Source: CG2-30-51-40 sp041753575
GTDB taxonomy: Bacteria > Desulfobacterota > DSM-4660 > Desulfatiglandales > Desulfatiglandaceae
DNA length: 64,000 nucleotides
NCBI GenBank assembly: GCA_041753575.1
Contig: JBGSUA010000063.1
Span: 3,160-67,159 of the forward strand
Reading direction: 5' to 3'
The stretch's first letter is position 1, and each line of letters begins with the position of its first letter. The notes below the pieces were generated by a model. The model made no database searches. It was given only the letters and a program-made list of their open reading frames with translations, and was not told the origin of the DNA. Positions 26,088-34,683 of this stretch are shown here, piece after piece. A program made the position numbers and the translations under genes.

Positions 26088-28343
26088 ATGAAAAAATATG
26101 CAAAATTAAAAATGATTGCGTTGTTCGCCGCTATACTGTGCTTCGGCATTTCACAGGCGTGGGGTGCTGATTTATATGTGGATGCGTCCAAACCAACAGC
26201 TGGAGACGGAACGAGTTGGGCTGCTGCGTTCTATGACCTGCAGGCCGCCCTGTCGATAGCTGCCGATGGCGATGCGATCCATGTGGCCCAGGGGACCTAC
26301 ACACCGGGCGACACGCGGGATGCGTCGTTTGTGCTGGTCAAGAACCTGACTTTGCTGGGGGGTTATCCGGCTGGCGGCGGAGACCGCGACCCGGCTGCCA
26401 ACCCGACGGTGCTGAGCGGAGAAATCGGCGTAGACCGTGATATGTCCGACAATATCTACCACGTGGTCAACATCTACGGGTATAACTTCGGGGTCACACT
26501 TGATGGGTTCACCATCACCAAGGGTAATGCAAGTGAAGGGCCTTACAACATGGGCGGAGGGATGTGGGTTTCAGGCGGGTGGCGGGTTACCCTTAATAAC
26601 GTTACTTTCTCTTACAACAGGGCAGTTGGCGGTGGCGGCGGATTGCGATTTTCAGGTGAAAGCCTGACCCTGAGCCATGTGACATTCAACGGCAACATGG
26701 CAAGCAATGGGAATGGTGGGGGCTTACACTTTTCGGGCGGCAGCCTGAGCATGGACCATGTGGACTTTTCCCATAATGTTGCACGTAATTTTGGCGGGGG
26801 ATTGTTTTTTTCGGGTGAAAGCATCATGGATATCAACCATGTAAACTTCTTCAACAACGCAGCGGTCGCCTTGTCTGATCAACCAGAGGCAAGGGGTGGA
26901 GGAATTTACATCGAATCCTACGTTTATGACAAGCCCTTGAATATGACCAATGTGACCCTTTCCCGCAACCAGGCCAATGGCAATGACTATGGGAGGGGCG
27001 GAGGAATCTATGTGGCCAGAGGTCCGGAATACGCTCCGATAGCACTGACCAACGTGACCCTGTCCGATAACCAGGCGAACGGCAAATATGCTTTGGGCGG
27101 CGGTATTTGTTCTGGCCTTTCAACCCACTGGCGCTGGATGGTGCTGACCAACGTGACCCTTTCCGGCAACCGGGCAAACGGCATCGATGCGGGTCAGGGT
27201 GGGGGTATCTTCTTTTTTCCCTCGGGTGATTTGATAATGTTCCACGTGACGGCCTCTGGCAACATTGCAACAGGACAGCAGTCCGCACTGGGTGGTGGTG
27301 TTTTTGCCGTTCCTTATATCTCAAATTTCCCTGGGCAGGTAAGGACTTTCATCCGCAACTCCATCTTCTGGGGCAATGCGCCCGATCAGTTGCAAGGTGT
27401 TTCTGCCTGGTACTGTGTCGTCCAGGGGGGCTGGGACGGCTTCTATAATATTACTGAAGACCCGAGGCTGGGAACCCTCGCCAACTACGGGGGATTTACC
27501 CAGACGATCCCGCTGCTGGAAGGCAGTTCGGCCATCGACACGGTAATTGCAGAAGATTTCTCTCCGGATACCGACCAGCGCGGTGTGCCCCGACCCCAGG
27601 GTGCGGGCTATGACATCGGCGCTTATGAAGCGAGCCCCGTCCATATCGTGAGCCTGCTCGTCGACCCTGCCGGGCCGGTGCCGGTCAACACGACGGTTTT
27701 TGCGGAAGCTGGCTTTAGCGATCTTGACCTGGGAGATGTCCATTCCGCCGCCTGGAACTGGGGCGATGGAGAAACCAGTGACGGAGTCGTGGATGAGGAA
27801 AGCCAGACGGTCACTGGAGAGCACACCTATGCGCAACCCGGGGTTTACACGGTCGGGCTGGAAGTACGTGATTCACTGGGAGGGATGGATTCCGCTGCGT
27901 ATCAATACATTGTGGTGTATGACCCGGCTGCAGGGTTCGTGACCGGGGGCGGCTGGATCCATTCCCCGGCTGGTGCCTACGTGGAGGATCCCTCACTTTC
28001 CGGAGTGGCGACGTTCGGTTTTGTCTCCAAGTACCAGAAGGGCGCCACCGTCCCGACCGGCAACACCGAGTTCGAGTTCAAGGCCGGTGATCTTTATTTC
28101 CACAGCACCAGCTATGATTGGCTGGTCGTTACCGGCAGTAACTATGCCAGGTTCAAAGGATCAGGGGCGATCAACGGCGGTGGCGACTACAAATTCATGC
28201 TCTGGGCCGGTGACAGTGATTCGGATACGTTCCGTATTCGAATCTGGGAAGAGGACGAAGAAACCGGAGAAGAAACAGTTATCTATGACAATGGTTCCGA
28301 TCAACCCATCGGCGGCGGATCCATCGTGATTCACACGAAGTAA
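26088..28343 (+). CDS. Secreted beta-helix protein with PKD and post-COAP-type C-terminal domain
   Basis: A 751-residue exported protein. The signal peptide (LCFGISQAWGA) and first domain (LYVDASKPTAGDGTSWAAAF) are closely similar to those of the preceding frameshifted gene, so the two are tandem paralogues. Residues ~40-490 form a parallel beta-helix with repeated GGG and NVTLSxNxANG coils. GYDIGAYEAS ends the choice-of-anchor Q part. A PKD domain follows (WNWGDGETSDG, GEHTYAQPGVYTVGLEV, ~530-610). The last 130 residues (GGGWIHSPAGAY, FKGSGAINGGGDYKFMLWAGD) match the post-COAP-1 type seen in bacterial surface proteins. Likely a cell-surface or released adhesin or polysaccharide-binding protein; no catalytic residues are visible. 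RBS agagagg precedes the ATG. Confidence 0.82.
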   Translation: MKKYAKLKMIALFAAILCFGISQAWGADLYVDASKPTAGDGTSWAAAFYDLQAALSIAADGDAIHVAQGTYTPGDTRDASFVLVKNLTLLGGYPAGGGDRDPAANPTVLSGEIGVDRDMSDNIYHVVNIYGYNFGVTLDGFTITKGNASEGPYNMGGGMWVSGGWRVTLNNVTFSYNRAVGGGGGLRFSGESLTLSHVTFNGNMASNGNGGGLHFSGGSLSMDHVDFSHNVARNFGGGLFFSGESIMDINHVNFFNNAAVALSDQPEARGGGIYIESYVYDKPLNMTNVTLSRNQANGNDYGRGGGIYVARGPEYAPIALTNVTLSDNQANGKYALGGGICSGLSTHWRWMVLTNVTLSGNRANGIDAGQGGGIFFFPSGDLIMFHVTASGNIATGQQSALGGGVFAVPYISNFPGQVRTFIRNSIFWGNAPDQLQGVSAWYCVVQGGWDGFYNITEDPRLGTLANYGGFTQTIPLLEGSSAIDTVIAEDFSPDTDQRGVPRPQGAGYDIGAYEASPVHIVSLLVDPAGPVPVNTTVFAEAGFSDLDLGDVHSAAWNWGDGETSDGVVDEESQTVTGEHTYAQPGVYTVGLEVRDSLGGMDSAAYQYIVVYDPAAGFVTGGGWIHSPAGAYVEDPSLSGVATFGFVSKYQKGATVPTGNTEFEFKAGDLYFHSTSYDWLVVTGSNYARFKGSGAINGGGDYKFMLWAGDSDSDTFRIRIWEEDEETGEETVIYDNGSDQPIGGGSIVIHTK

Positions 28344-28350
28344 AAATCGG

Positions 28351-28509
28351 TTGATTACATCCTCTGATCAAGAGGAAGCTATGAGGTTAGAGGCCATTGC
28401 TTATCTCAGGAAGCCTTTTGATGAGAAACACCTCCTCGATGCGATGCGATTCGATCGGTGGAAACGAGTGGGTCTGAATTCAGGGAAGAAGGTGATGCTA
28501 TTTGAATGA
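28351..28509 (+). pseudogene. Response-regulator receiver domain, C-terminal remnant
   Basis: About 52 codons in one frame read ITSSDQEEAMRLEAIAY and LRKPFDEKHLLDAM, the beta5/alpha5 end of a CheY-like receiver domain, with the conserved KP pair that contacts the phosphorylated Asp. Everything before this is missing: the frame runs into the end of the beta-helix gene. No RBS is apparent, although an ATG at 28381 is in frame. The remnant is followed by 17 unrelated residues and a stop. It shows that a signalling gene once lay here. Confidence 0.6.
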
Positions 28510-28587
28510 TAGATAAAGAACGGATTTTTGCGGTAGGTGTCATATCGGAGACTTGTCTAAAATTTCTTGACAAAAAGGAGGAAAAAA

Positions 28588-29187
28588 ATGAAAAAAATTA
28601 AAAGTTTGGCCATTTTCTTTGCAGTACTCGTGATGTTTTCGTTAGTGTGTGGTGCCGCGTGGGCAAAGAAGCCAGCTATCCCTGCGTGCCCTGCGGGTTT
28701 GGCAGGAACATGGGTTGGTGGTGCAGGAAGTGATATAAGGTGGTTGGCAACTCATACATCGGATAGTTTGAACCCTACAAAGGGCGAAATGATAATGAAC
28801 TGGACCTATATCAAACCAAGTTTCATTGGTGGTAGTACTTCGGGATTCACGCTAACTCCGGGCCATGGTATCTGGCAATTAAATGCTGAAGGTAATTATG
28901 ATTATACCTGGTATGCTTATGCCATTTCTCGGGGAGATGCTTATTCCATTTATCCCGAGGGGACCATAGCATACACCGTCAGGGTTAGTGGAGTAGCAAT
29001 GCTAAAAGATCCTAGTGACCCAACTGTCACTAACTGCGACATAGTTTATATTTACTACCATTTTGATGGAGCTGAGGGAGAGGTCTTGCCGACTGAGTTC
29101 GCTACAACTTCTTACTTTGAAGGTCCCCAAGGATGGGCTGTCGAAGGGAGAGTTCCTTTGACTGTGACCCCGTTGCCACAACAATAA
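28588..29187 (+). CDS. Secreted protein of unknown function
   Basis: A 199-residue exported protein with a clear signal peptide (LAIFFAVLVMFSLVCGAAWA). The start at 28588 is chosen because aaggagg lies 8 bases before it; a 7-residue upstream extension is possible. The mature part begins KKPAIPACPAGLAGTWVGG and is rich in Tyr, Trp, Gly and Thr, suggesting an all-beta, lipocalin-like barrel, with no motif I can name. A 7-bp hairpin (aggggct/agcccct, 29206-29230) follows the stop and may serve as a weak terminator. It could belong with the beta-helix genes upstream, but only position suggests this. Confidence 0.65.
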   Translation: MKKIKSLAIFFAVLVMFSLVCGAAWAKKPAIPACPAGLAGTWVGGAGSDIRWLATHTSDSLNPTKGEMIMNWTYIKPSFIGGSTSGFTLTPGHGIWQLNAEGNYDYTWYAYAISRGDAYSIYPEGTIAYTVRVSGVAMLKDPSDPTVTNCDIVYIYYHFDGAEGEVLPTEFATTSYFEGPQGWAVEGRVPLTVTPLPQQ

Positions 29188-29459
29188 GTAAATATCTGAC
29201 CTTTGAGGGGCTGGCTTTGAGTTAGCCCCTTGAAGGGGATGAAATTGTCTCAGTTTCTGCTGCTGGCAAGGGTAACATCATGGCCGGTTTGTGCAAATCT
29301 AATCCAGAAAACCAATAGCACCAGAGGGACTTTCAGGGGCATAGGATCAACCAGATCAATATTTCTGGTACTCTCATTGACATTGTTTTTGAGAAGCAGC
29401 TTTTTTCTTAGCAAGTTACTGAATCGTTCAGATGGCAGAGCCACTGAACTCTGCGCTTA
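29188..29459. other. Intergenic region without recognisable gene
   Basis: It holds the hairpin at 29206-29230 and short ORFs on both strands with no family resemblance. Base composition is more AT-rich than the fragment that follows, so this may be the joint between two inserted or deleted segments. Confidence 0.4.
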
Positions 29460-30029
29460 CCCTTAGGCAAGGGTTTTTATGACGGGAGCGTCTTTTACGG
29501 CAGCGCCGACTCCGGCGTGGTGCCGCTCAACGGCCTCGTGGACAACGACGTATACCTCGAAGTAACGGCCATGAACGACTCCGGGGTGATCATCGGCCGC
29601 TCCGGCGGCCACGCTGTCCTGTGGGGCGAAGTGGCTGAGCCGGTGTCGGTTCTTGACTTCTCCAACGCCACCGTCACCCGAAAGGGCAAGACCGTCACCA
29701 TTACCGTGAAGACGGCCGTTACCAACCCGAGCAGCGAATCGGCCCTGAACACCTTCGTCAATGCGGCCATGCTGGGTGCTTCAACCCCCACGACGAGCCT
29801 GCCCTTGAAGATCGGGACAATCAAACCCGGCGCGAGCAAGACCGTTTCGCTCACCTTCAAGAACGTGCTTCCTGACCTTTACCCCTCCCCCTTTACCGTC
29901 GAAACGTCGGGATGCGGCGGAATTATTTCCTCCCCCTTGACGGCGGAGGGAGGGGCAGGGGTGATTTTCCTCTTTTGTTGTGCCGCCCGGGCATGGCTGT
30001 TAGAGGGTCTTAAGCTATACCCCTCATGA
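29460..30029 (+). pseudogene. 5'-truncated fragment of a secreted or surface protein
   Basis: An open frame runs from about 29460 to 30029 with no signal peptide or RBS at its beginning. It reads GKGFYDGSVFYGSADSG, then NGLVDNDVYLEVTAMND, then an Ig-like beta stretch (SVLDFSNATVTRKGKTVTI...KPGASKTVSLTFKNVLP). This looks like an interior or terminal part of a large exported beta-rich protein whose start has been lost. The last 35 residues become hydrophobic and cysteine-rich, unlike the rest, so the original stop is probably lost too. A GTG at 29517 gives a formal ORF of 170 residues. Confidence 0.5.
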
Positions 30030-30113
30030 GCTGACCCAGTATGATCAGCCTTAACCTACCTCACGAAATTAGTCACGGTCCTGGGCAACTTGCCCTGCAT
30101 TGGCTCGATGGCA

Positions 30114-31068
30114 TTATGATCCAGTGCGAGTTACCCCACTTCTCTCGGGGTTTCCGTACAAACCAATCAACTTGAAAAGCTCATCGGCGATCCAGATTGA
30201 ACTCGAAACCAGGACTACCAGGAGCCAATCGCCCAGGGAAAGCCCGGTGGTACCGAAAAGCTGCTGCCCGATGGGGCTTTGGACGGCCCCGATCTGAAGG
30301 AGGAGTGCGACTCCCACACCCAGCAAGACCCAGCGGTTGCTGAAGACTCCTAGGGAAAAGACCGACCGGAAGGCCGCGCGCGCGTTGAAAGCCTGAAACC
30401 ACTGGAACGCCGCGAGCGCCGTGAAGGCGATAGTTCGAGCATAATCCAGCCCGCCCTCTTCCTTGGAGTACCAGAAAAGCCCAATCGTTCCAGCGGCCAT
30501 TATAGGTGTGAGCAGGGCCATACGCAGGGCTACAACACGGTCAATGATGAATTCCTTCGGATCCCGCGGAGGTCGTTTGAGGATGTCGGCATGTCCCGGT
30601 TCCATACCCAGGGGCACGGTGCAGGCCCCATCCGTTACCAGGTTGACCCAAAGGACCATTACCGCAGTCAGGGGCAGATCCAGCCCTATGACCAGGGCCG
30701 CGACCAGGCTCAGTATCTCGCCCAGGTTGGTAGCCAGGAGAAAAAAGACTACCCGCTTGAGATTGTTGTAGATGACGCGTCCTTCTTCCACGGCATGCAC
30801 TATAGTTGCGAAGTTGTCATCCGTCAGGATCATATCGGCCGCTTCTCTTGCCACCTCAGTTCCCGCTATGCCCATGGCAATACCGATATCCGCTCCCTTG
30901 AGCGCAGGTGCGTCGTTTACACCATCGCCCGTCATGGCCACAATGTGCCCTTTTTCCTTGAGGGCTTCCGTCCCTCAAGACCCTGACATGGGGAGAGGCC
31001 ATCCTGCGCAGTGCGGCGAGCGCTCCCTCGGCTCTCCATTCCTGAATGAAACCAAGCAATAGGTGTAA
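30114..31068 (-). pseudogene. P-type cation ATPase, internally deleted and frameshifted
   Basis: The intact 275-codon frame (30114-30941) carries the C-terminal third of a P2-type ATPase: GHIVAMTGDGVNDAPALKGADIGIA, then NLVTDG and several membrane helices. Just upstream, in another frame, lies the N-terminal part LLLGFIQEWRAEGALAALRR followed by MASPHVRVLRDG, the entry to the actuator domain. The two pieces meet near 30963-30970, so roughly 450 residues are missing, including the actuator core, the DKTGT phosphorylation site and the nucleotide-binding domain. No functional pump can be made. Substrate class (Ca2+, Na+/K+-like or H+) cannot be decided from the remains. Confidence 0.8.
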
Positions 31069-31200
31069 CTTTTTGGTAACGATTCTGAAACAGCTGCTCA
31101 TGGCGCTTATGACGCCTATCAGAGCTGACGGCATAGCCTGTTAGGATAAAACTCAGCACCGTAGCAACTTACCTAACCAGAGTTCCCTATTTCACGTCCT

Positions 31201-31599
31201 TTATTTCACACTGAACAGCTTTAGCCCAGGAACCGATTGAAAGTGCTCATCCAGTGTAAATAGATAAACCTTGTAATGAAGGCATATCTGGGCAATGAGG
31301 ACGTCCATGGGCGGAATAGTAACGCCCCTCCCGCGCAATGACGCATCCAACTCGCCAGCCAGGTCCCAGACAGCCTCATCAAAAGGCAGACGAAGCAGGG
31401 CGTCAAACAATGACAGGATCTTTTTGCGCTCCTCAGCTCGAATGCCCCGTTTGATTTCGAACAGGACCGGCCCACACGTCAGGACGCGGTCATCGTTGAG
31501 TAAAGCTTGCGTCCCTGCAACGATTTCCGGTGTCTTGCCGCGCAGCGCATCAATCCATACGGAAGTGTCCAATAAAACCGGTTCAGTGTTGTCTGTCAT
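31201..31599 (-). CDS. vapC: VapC-type PIN-domain toxin ribonuclease
   Basis: A 132-residue PIN-domain protein, the likely toxin of a type II toxin-antitoxin pair; such toxins cleave tRNA or other RNA when freed. Acidic active-site residues are in place: Asp in VLLDTSVWIDAL, Glu in LFEIKRGI, Asp in PPMDVLIAQ, and Asp in FTLDEHF. The start at 31599 (MTDNTEPVLL) overlaps the end of the antitoxin gene by 17 bases, as is usual for these pairs; the ORF can be extended 11 codons upstream. It lies among decayed genes yet appears intact, consistent with its being selected as an addictive module. Confidence 0.88.
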   Translation of the reverse strand: MTDNTEPVLLDTSVWIDALRGKTPEIVAGTQALLNDDRVLTCGPVLFEIKRGIRAEERKKILSLFDALLRLPFDEAVWDLAGELDASLRGRGVTIPPMDVLIAQICLHYKVYLFTLDEHFQSVPGLKLFSVK

Positions 31600-31834
31600 C
31601 TTGCCGTCCTGTCTCTTCCAGCCATTGTGCACGCCTCATATCGGCTTCGTTGCTTTCCTGAACCGATTTCTCATCAACTTCAACAGTTCCGAGGAGACTC
31701 GCAAGTTGCTTCAGCTTTGCCCTCCTGATTTGGTCCTTTATCGCCGATGCGACAGCTGCGGTCTTGCTTTTTGCATTGCAATACTCCATTAATTCCCTGA
31801 CCATTTCTTCATCTAAAGTGACCGTTGTTCTCAT
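31583..31834 (-). CDS. vapB: VapB-type antitoxin
   Basis: An 83-residue antitoxin. The start MRTTVTLDEEMVRELMEY is the classic beginning of the VapB ribbon-helix-helix family and is preceded by ggagg 5 bases upstream; the longer ORF from 31888 is rejected for this reason. The N-terminal half should bind DNA; the C-terminal half (SLLGTVEVDEKSVQESNEA) should wrap the PIN toxin. It overlaps vapC by 17 bases. A perfect inverted repeat at 31863-31880 upstream is a natural operator. Confidence 0.85.
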   Translation of the reverse strand: MRTTVTLDEEMVRELMEYCNAKSKTAAVASAIKDQIRRAKLKQLASLLGTVEVDEKSVQESNEADMRRAQWLEETGRQDDRQH

Positions 31835-31862
31835 GATGGCCTCCAACACATTTATTAGATGT

Positions 31863-31880
31863 ATATTTTGTGTAAAATAT
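31863..31880 (-). promoter_or_regulatory. Candidate vapBC operator
   Basis: atatttt and aaaatat form a perfect 7-bp inverted repeat around gtgt, 29 bases upstream of the vapB start and overlapping possible promoter elements (ttgact or ttgtgt, then aaaata or tataca). This suits autoregulation by the VapBC complex. Confidence 0.45.
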
Positions 31881-32127
31881 CCACACAAGTCAATGGAATT
31901 ATCTCATGGCAAACATGAGCAGACCCTCTATGGCTGGTTCCCCTCAAAGAGCCATAGCCTGGATTGCGGTGACGGTTCCTTTTCACTTGCCCCACAAGTC
32001 GGGGTGAGGTGATAAGGTTCCTGCTGGGCACGATCCAGTTGAATATCATGAAGGCGAAAATAAAGGCTGTAACCCCGGTCACAAGGGAGACCCGAAGCGA
32101 AAATGCATAGTTCACGAGATCCACGAT

Positions 32128-32679
32128 CATCTCCTTGTCCTGGCTGTGCGCGGGTTTGACCCTGAGCAACGAAAAGACATCCCCAATGGTGCTTCGACCG
32201 TCCCTTGCGATGATCGGGCGATGACAGTGCAAATAACGATTGTGTTGTTCCCGGTTGAAAAGCGCATCCCGGATAAACTCGTCCTAATCCAGGACCATTC
32301 CGGGCACATCTTCCATGTCTGCAAGAACAATCCATTTCCTTCCGGAGCGGCAGTCGCGACTGAGGAATTCATCGGAAACACCTCCCCTGATGTCCGGAAA
32401 TATAGGTCTGCCATTCACGAACGGGAGTCGAAGGATACTGACCAGGAGAAAATTGCCGTTCCTTCTTAGCGAAAGGACCCGTTCCGCGTCCTTGTTGCCC
32501 TTTGCGGCCTCAATTCGAAGTTCCAGTTTGTTGATCGTGAAAAAGCCACATTGAGTGCGTTCAACACGGCCTACTGTGATAAACAGAGCGCGATTCCAAT
32601 CAATGCATGAAGTGCCATGGGTCAAAAACCTCCACACCTTCGGTTTCGGCTCAGCCACCGCGTGAAAGCGGAAAAACAT
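32128..32679 (-). pseudogene. Decayed DUF21/CBS (CorC/HlyC-type) membrane protein gene
   Basis: Fragments appear in two minus-strand frames. One (32284-32679) reads GFFTINKLELRIEAAKGNKD and AERVLSLRRNGNFLLVSIL, the beginning of a DUF21 (CNNM) transmembrane domain. Another (to about 32128) reads HCHRPIIARDGRSTIGDVF and SLLRVKP, like the CBS-region end of the same family. The membrane helices between them are largely missing. The family is linked to magnesium or other cation transport, but no functional product is possible here. The assignment rests on short matches only. Confidence 0.45.
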
Positions 32680-32691
32680 AAAAAGGGATGC

Positions 32692-33063
32692 CTAATCCTG
32701 ATGAGGTTCGGTCCGTTCCCTTTTTGCGATGAGCCAGTAGGTAATGCCGAGCGCAAGAACCACCATGCCAGTGGCCATGACATGCTGATAGCTGATTTCT
32801 GAAAAATCAAAGACAATCACTTTTCTGGCAATGGCCATAAGCGCGGTGGCAGCCACCAGCTTCACGTGGATGATATCGTCCCTTAAGTAAAGCGTGATAT
32901 TCAAGAAGATTTCAACGGCAATGAGCACAGCGAGAAATGCGCCGAAGGTTTCAAGGATGTCCGCCATTTTCAAGATCATAAAGGGAGGCTCCACGAGATG
33001 CCGGTAAATGACCCATACGACATCACCGATTCCCCAAGGTGAGCAGGCACTCTCCTGCATCAA
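32692..33063 (-). CDS. psiE: PsiE-family membrane protein, probably 5'-truncated
   Basis: A 123-residue membrane protein matching the phosphate-starvation-inducible PsiE family: LVEPPF, then ILETFGAFLAVLIAVEIFL, the DDIIHVKLVAATALMAIARK segment and a last helix (GMVVLALGITYWLI). The family normally begins with another helix before the VIYRHLVEPPF region. Here the first ~14 residues (MMQESACSPWG) are unrelated and overlap an alcohol-dehydrogenase remnant, so the N-terminus seems lost in a rearrangement. Function of the family is unknown. It may still be translated, but I doubt that it is functional. Confidence 0.65.
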   Translation of the reverse strand: MMQESACSPWGIGDVVWVIYRHLVEPPFMILKMADILETFGAFLAVLIAVEIFLNITLYLRDDIIHVKLVAATALMAIARKVIVFDFSEISYQHVMATGMVVLALGITYWLIAKRERTEPHQD

Positions 33064-33188
33064 ACGGGAAATGTAATTACAAACTTGATAATCTTGTCTT
33101 CCTTGGAGGCCATCATAGAGAACGCCCGTTCGATCTGATCAAAGGGAAGTGTGTGGGTCGTCACTGGCAAATCCGATTCACGTGTTGT
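33060..33188 (-). pseudogene. Zinc-dependent alcohol dehydrogenase, C-terminal remnant
   Basis: Forty-two codons before a stop at 33060 read DLPVTTHTLPFDQIERAF then SMMASKEDKIIKFVITF. This is the typical last part of medium-chain zinc alcohol/sorbitol dehydrogenases (THTLPxxxIxxAFxxM). The remaining ~300 residues are absent: upstream codons lose the pattern at once. The stop overlaps the start of the truncated psiE ORF. Confidence 0.55.
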
Positions 33189-33646
33189 GTCGCAGGTTGC
33201 GCTGTCTCTCTTGAAGGGAGCTGATACCAGGCAGCAATATACCGGATTGACAAGGACAACTGATTCAGCACTTCCTTACGAAAAGCGGCAATGGCCGCTT
33301 CCGGCACCTGGGGAGTGGTGTTATTAATGTATCGGTTCAGATGCTTTTCAGGAAATAGGCGGTTCAGAAAACGGGGGGGGGTCGGGAGCAAGGGGAAGAA
33401 AATCATCACGCCCATGATGTTGATACGGGGACAGTAAGCCCCACCGTTTCCTCTGTAACGCCGGTGAGGGTCAGGATGGACTCGTCCCCCTCCGGGGACG
33501 TTCGAGTGTTCTCTGATTTGATGATTAATTAAAGGAAGATGCCCCGAGAACAGGTGTTAAGACAGGGGGCACGGAGTTTTGTTGGATTTCCTCTTATGGT
33601 TGCGATCGTTTGAAAGATCATTTACTATTTGTATGGTGAATTCAGC
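33189..33646. other. Unassigned stretch upstream of the Usp gene
   Basis: A minus-strand ORF at 33161-33415 contains a plausible protein-like run (RYINNTTPQVPEAAIAAFRK), and the same strand further up reads SPEGDESILTLTGVTEETVG. I recognise neither. They look like more gene remains, in keeping with the region to the left. No RNA gene or repeat was seen. Confidence 0.3.
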
Positions 33647-33676
33647 TTGAACACATTGTATGTGTCTTTATCTAAT
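33647..33676 (+). promoter_or_regulatory. Candidate sigma-70 promoter for the Usp gene
   Basis: ttgaac (5 of 6) and tctaat (5 of 6) are separated by 18 bases, 45 bases before the ATG at 33722. Confidence 0.35.
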
Positions 33677-33721
33677 CCTTAGGGTTCCAAATTTATCTAT
33701 CATCTGAAAAGGGGGTACAAA

Positions 33722-34618
33722 ATGGCAAAGAAGATTAATAAGAAGATACTTGTGAGCCTTGACCAGTCGGAGCCTTCCATGGAGGCAGTGAGGTATGTTG
33801 CGGGAGTGCCTGATTTCAGGAATTACCAGGTATATCTTCTCCATATCTTCAGAGGTGTTGCTCCGGAGTATTATGACCTGGGAAGTAATGCCGGTTATGA
33901 AACAAAAGTTTCGGATGTGAAACTATGGGAGATACAGGAAAGAAGGAAGGCAGAGAAGTTGATGGCGGATGCCGTTGGAATCCTTACCAGGGTCGGGTTC
34001 CTTGCATCGAATGTGGAGATATTGATCCAGAACAGGGAAAAGGGAATTGCCGAGGATATCCTCCGCAAAGCAATGAAGGGTTTTGAGGCCGTAGCCGTAG
34101 GCAGAAAGAGCATGAGCACGCTCAGAAACATCGTTATGGGAAGCGTTGCGGCAAAGCTCGTTGAGCGACTTACAGAGATTCCCATTTTTCTGGTCGGAAT
34201 GACAGTAAACACCAAGAGGTTTCTTATTGCCTTTGACGGATCCGATAACTCCATGAGGATAGTTGACTATGTGGGATCAGCTCTCGGCAGGGAGTCAAAG
34301 GTCATATTGCTTCATGTGATCAGGGGAAGCGATAAGGAGCATCTTAAGGCGGCTGAGACCTTTATCACTCCCCTCCTTGAGCAGGCAAGGACAAGGCTCG
34401 TCGAATACGGGATGCCTGCCGAAAATATAAGCGTGAATTTGATCAAGGGTGTCTCAAGCAGGGCAGGAACCATCGTATCGGAGGCGGGTGTCCATCACTG
34501 CGGAACCATCCTGGTGGGAAGGCGAGGACTGTCCAAGGTCCAGGAATTCTTCATGGGAAGCGTCAGCAACAAGGTGGTTCAATTGGCCCGCAACATGACG
34601 GTTGGGATCATCAACTGA
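33722..34618 (+). CDS. Tandem universal stress protein (UspA, two domains)
   Basis: A 298-residue cytoplasmic protein made of two Usp domains (about residues 5-152 and 158-298). Each begins with a beta strand (KKILVSLDQSEPS and KRFLIAFDGSDNS) and ends with the ATP-binding signature G-2x-G-9x-G-S (VGRKSMSTLRNIVMGS and VGRRGLSKVQEFFMGS, both close to consensus). Tandem Usps are regulators or protectants in stress and starvation; exact targets are unknown. RBS aaagggg precedes the ATG. It is monocistronic, with its own terminator and convergent to pckA. Confidence 0.9.
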   Translation: MAKKINKKILVSLDQSEPSMEAVRYVAGVPDFRNYQVYLLHIFRGVAPEYYDLGSNAGYETKVSDVKLWEIQERRKAEKLMADAVGILTRVGFLASNVEILIQNREKGIAEDILRKAMKGFEAVAVGRKSMSTLRNIVMGSVAAKLVERLTEIPIFLVGMTVNTKRFLIAFDGSDNSMRIVDYVGSALGRESKVILLHVIRGSDKEHLKAAETFITPLLEQARTRLVEYGMPAENISVNLIKGVSSRAGTIVSEAGVHHCGTILVGRRGLSKVQEFFMGSVSNKVVQLARNMTVGIIN

Positions 34619-34623
34619 TAAGT

Positions 34624-34672
34624 CTCAGGCCCGGCGTGTCTCAAGCAGCCGGCACCTGAGGCGGTTTGTTTT
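34624..34672 (+). terminator. Terminator between usp and convergent pckA
   Basis: ctcagg pairs with cctgag, and inside it ccggc pairs with gccgg around a 12-base loop. A T-rich tail (gcggtttgtttt) follows. It starts 6 bases after the usp stop and may also serve pckA from the other side. Confidence 0.5.
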
Positions 34673-34683
34673 CGCCCGTACTG

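Noticed and set aside
26520..27320. Regularly spaced GGCGG-containing repeats, at first CRISPR-like or tandem-repeat-like
   Set aside because: They are codons of successive beta-helix coils; spacing and sequence vary and the frame is coding throughout.
29230..29466. 78-codon ORF after the secreted protein at 28588
   Set aside because: No RBS with good spacing and no coherent domain; an equally long ORF lies on the other strand.
33161..33415. Minus-strand ORF with RYINNTTPQVPEAAIAAFRK
   Set aside because: Protein-like, but I cannot assign a family. It overlaps the alcohol-dehydrogenase remnant, so it is left as an unassigned remnant.
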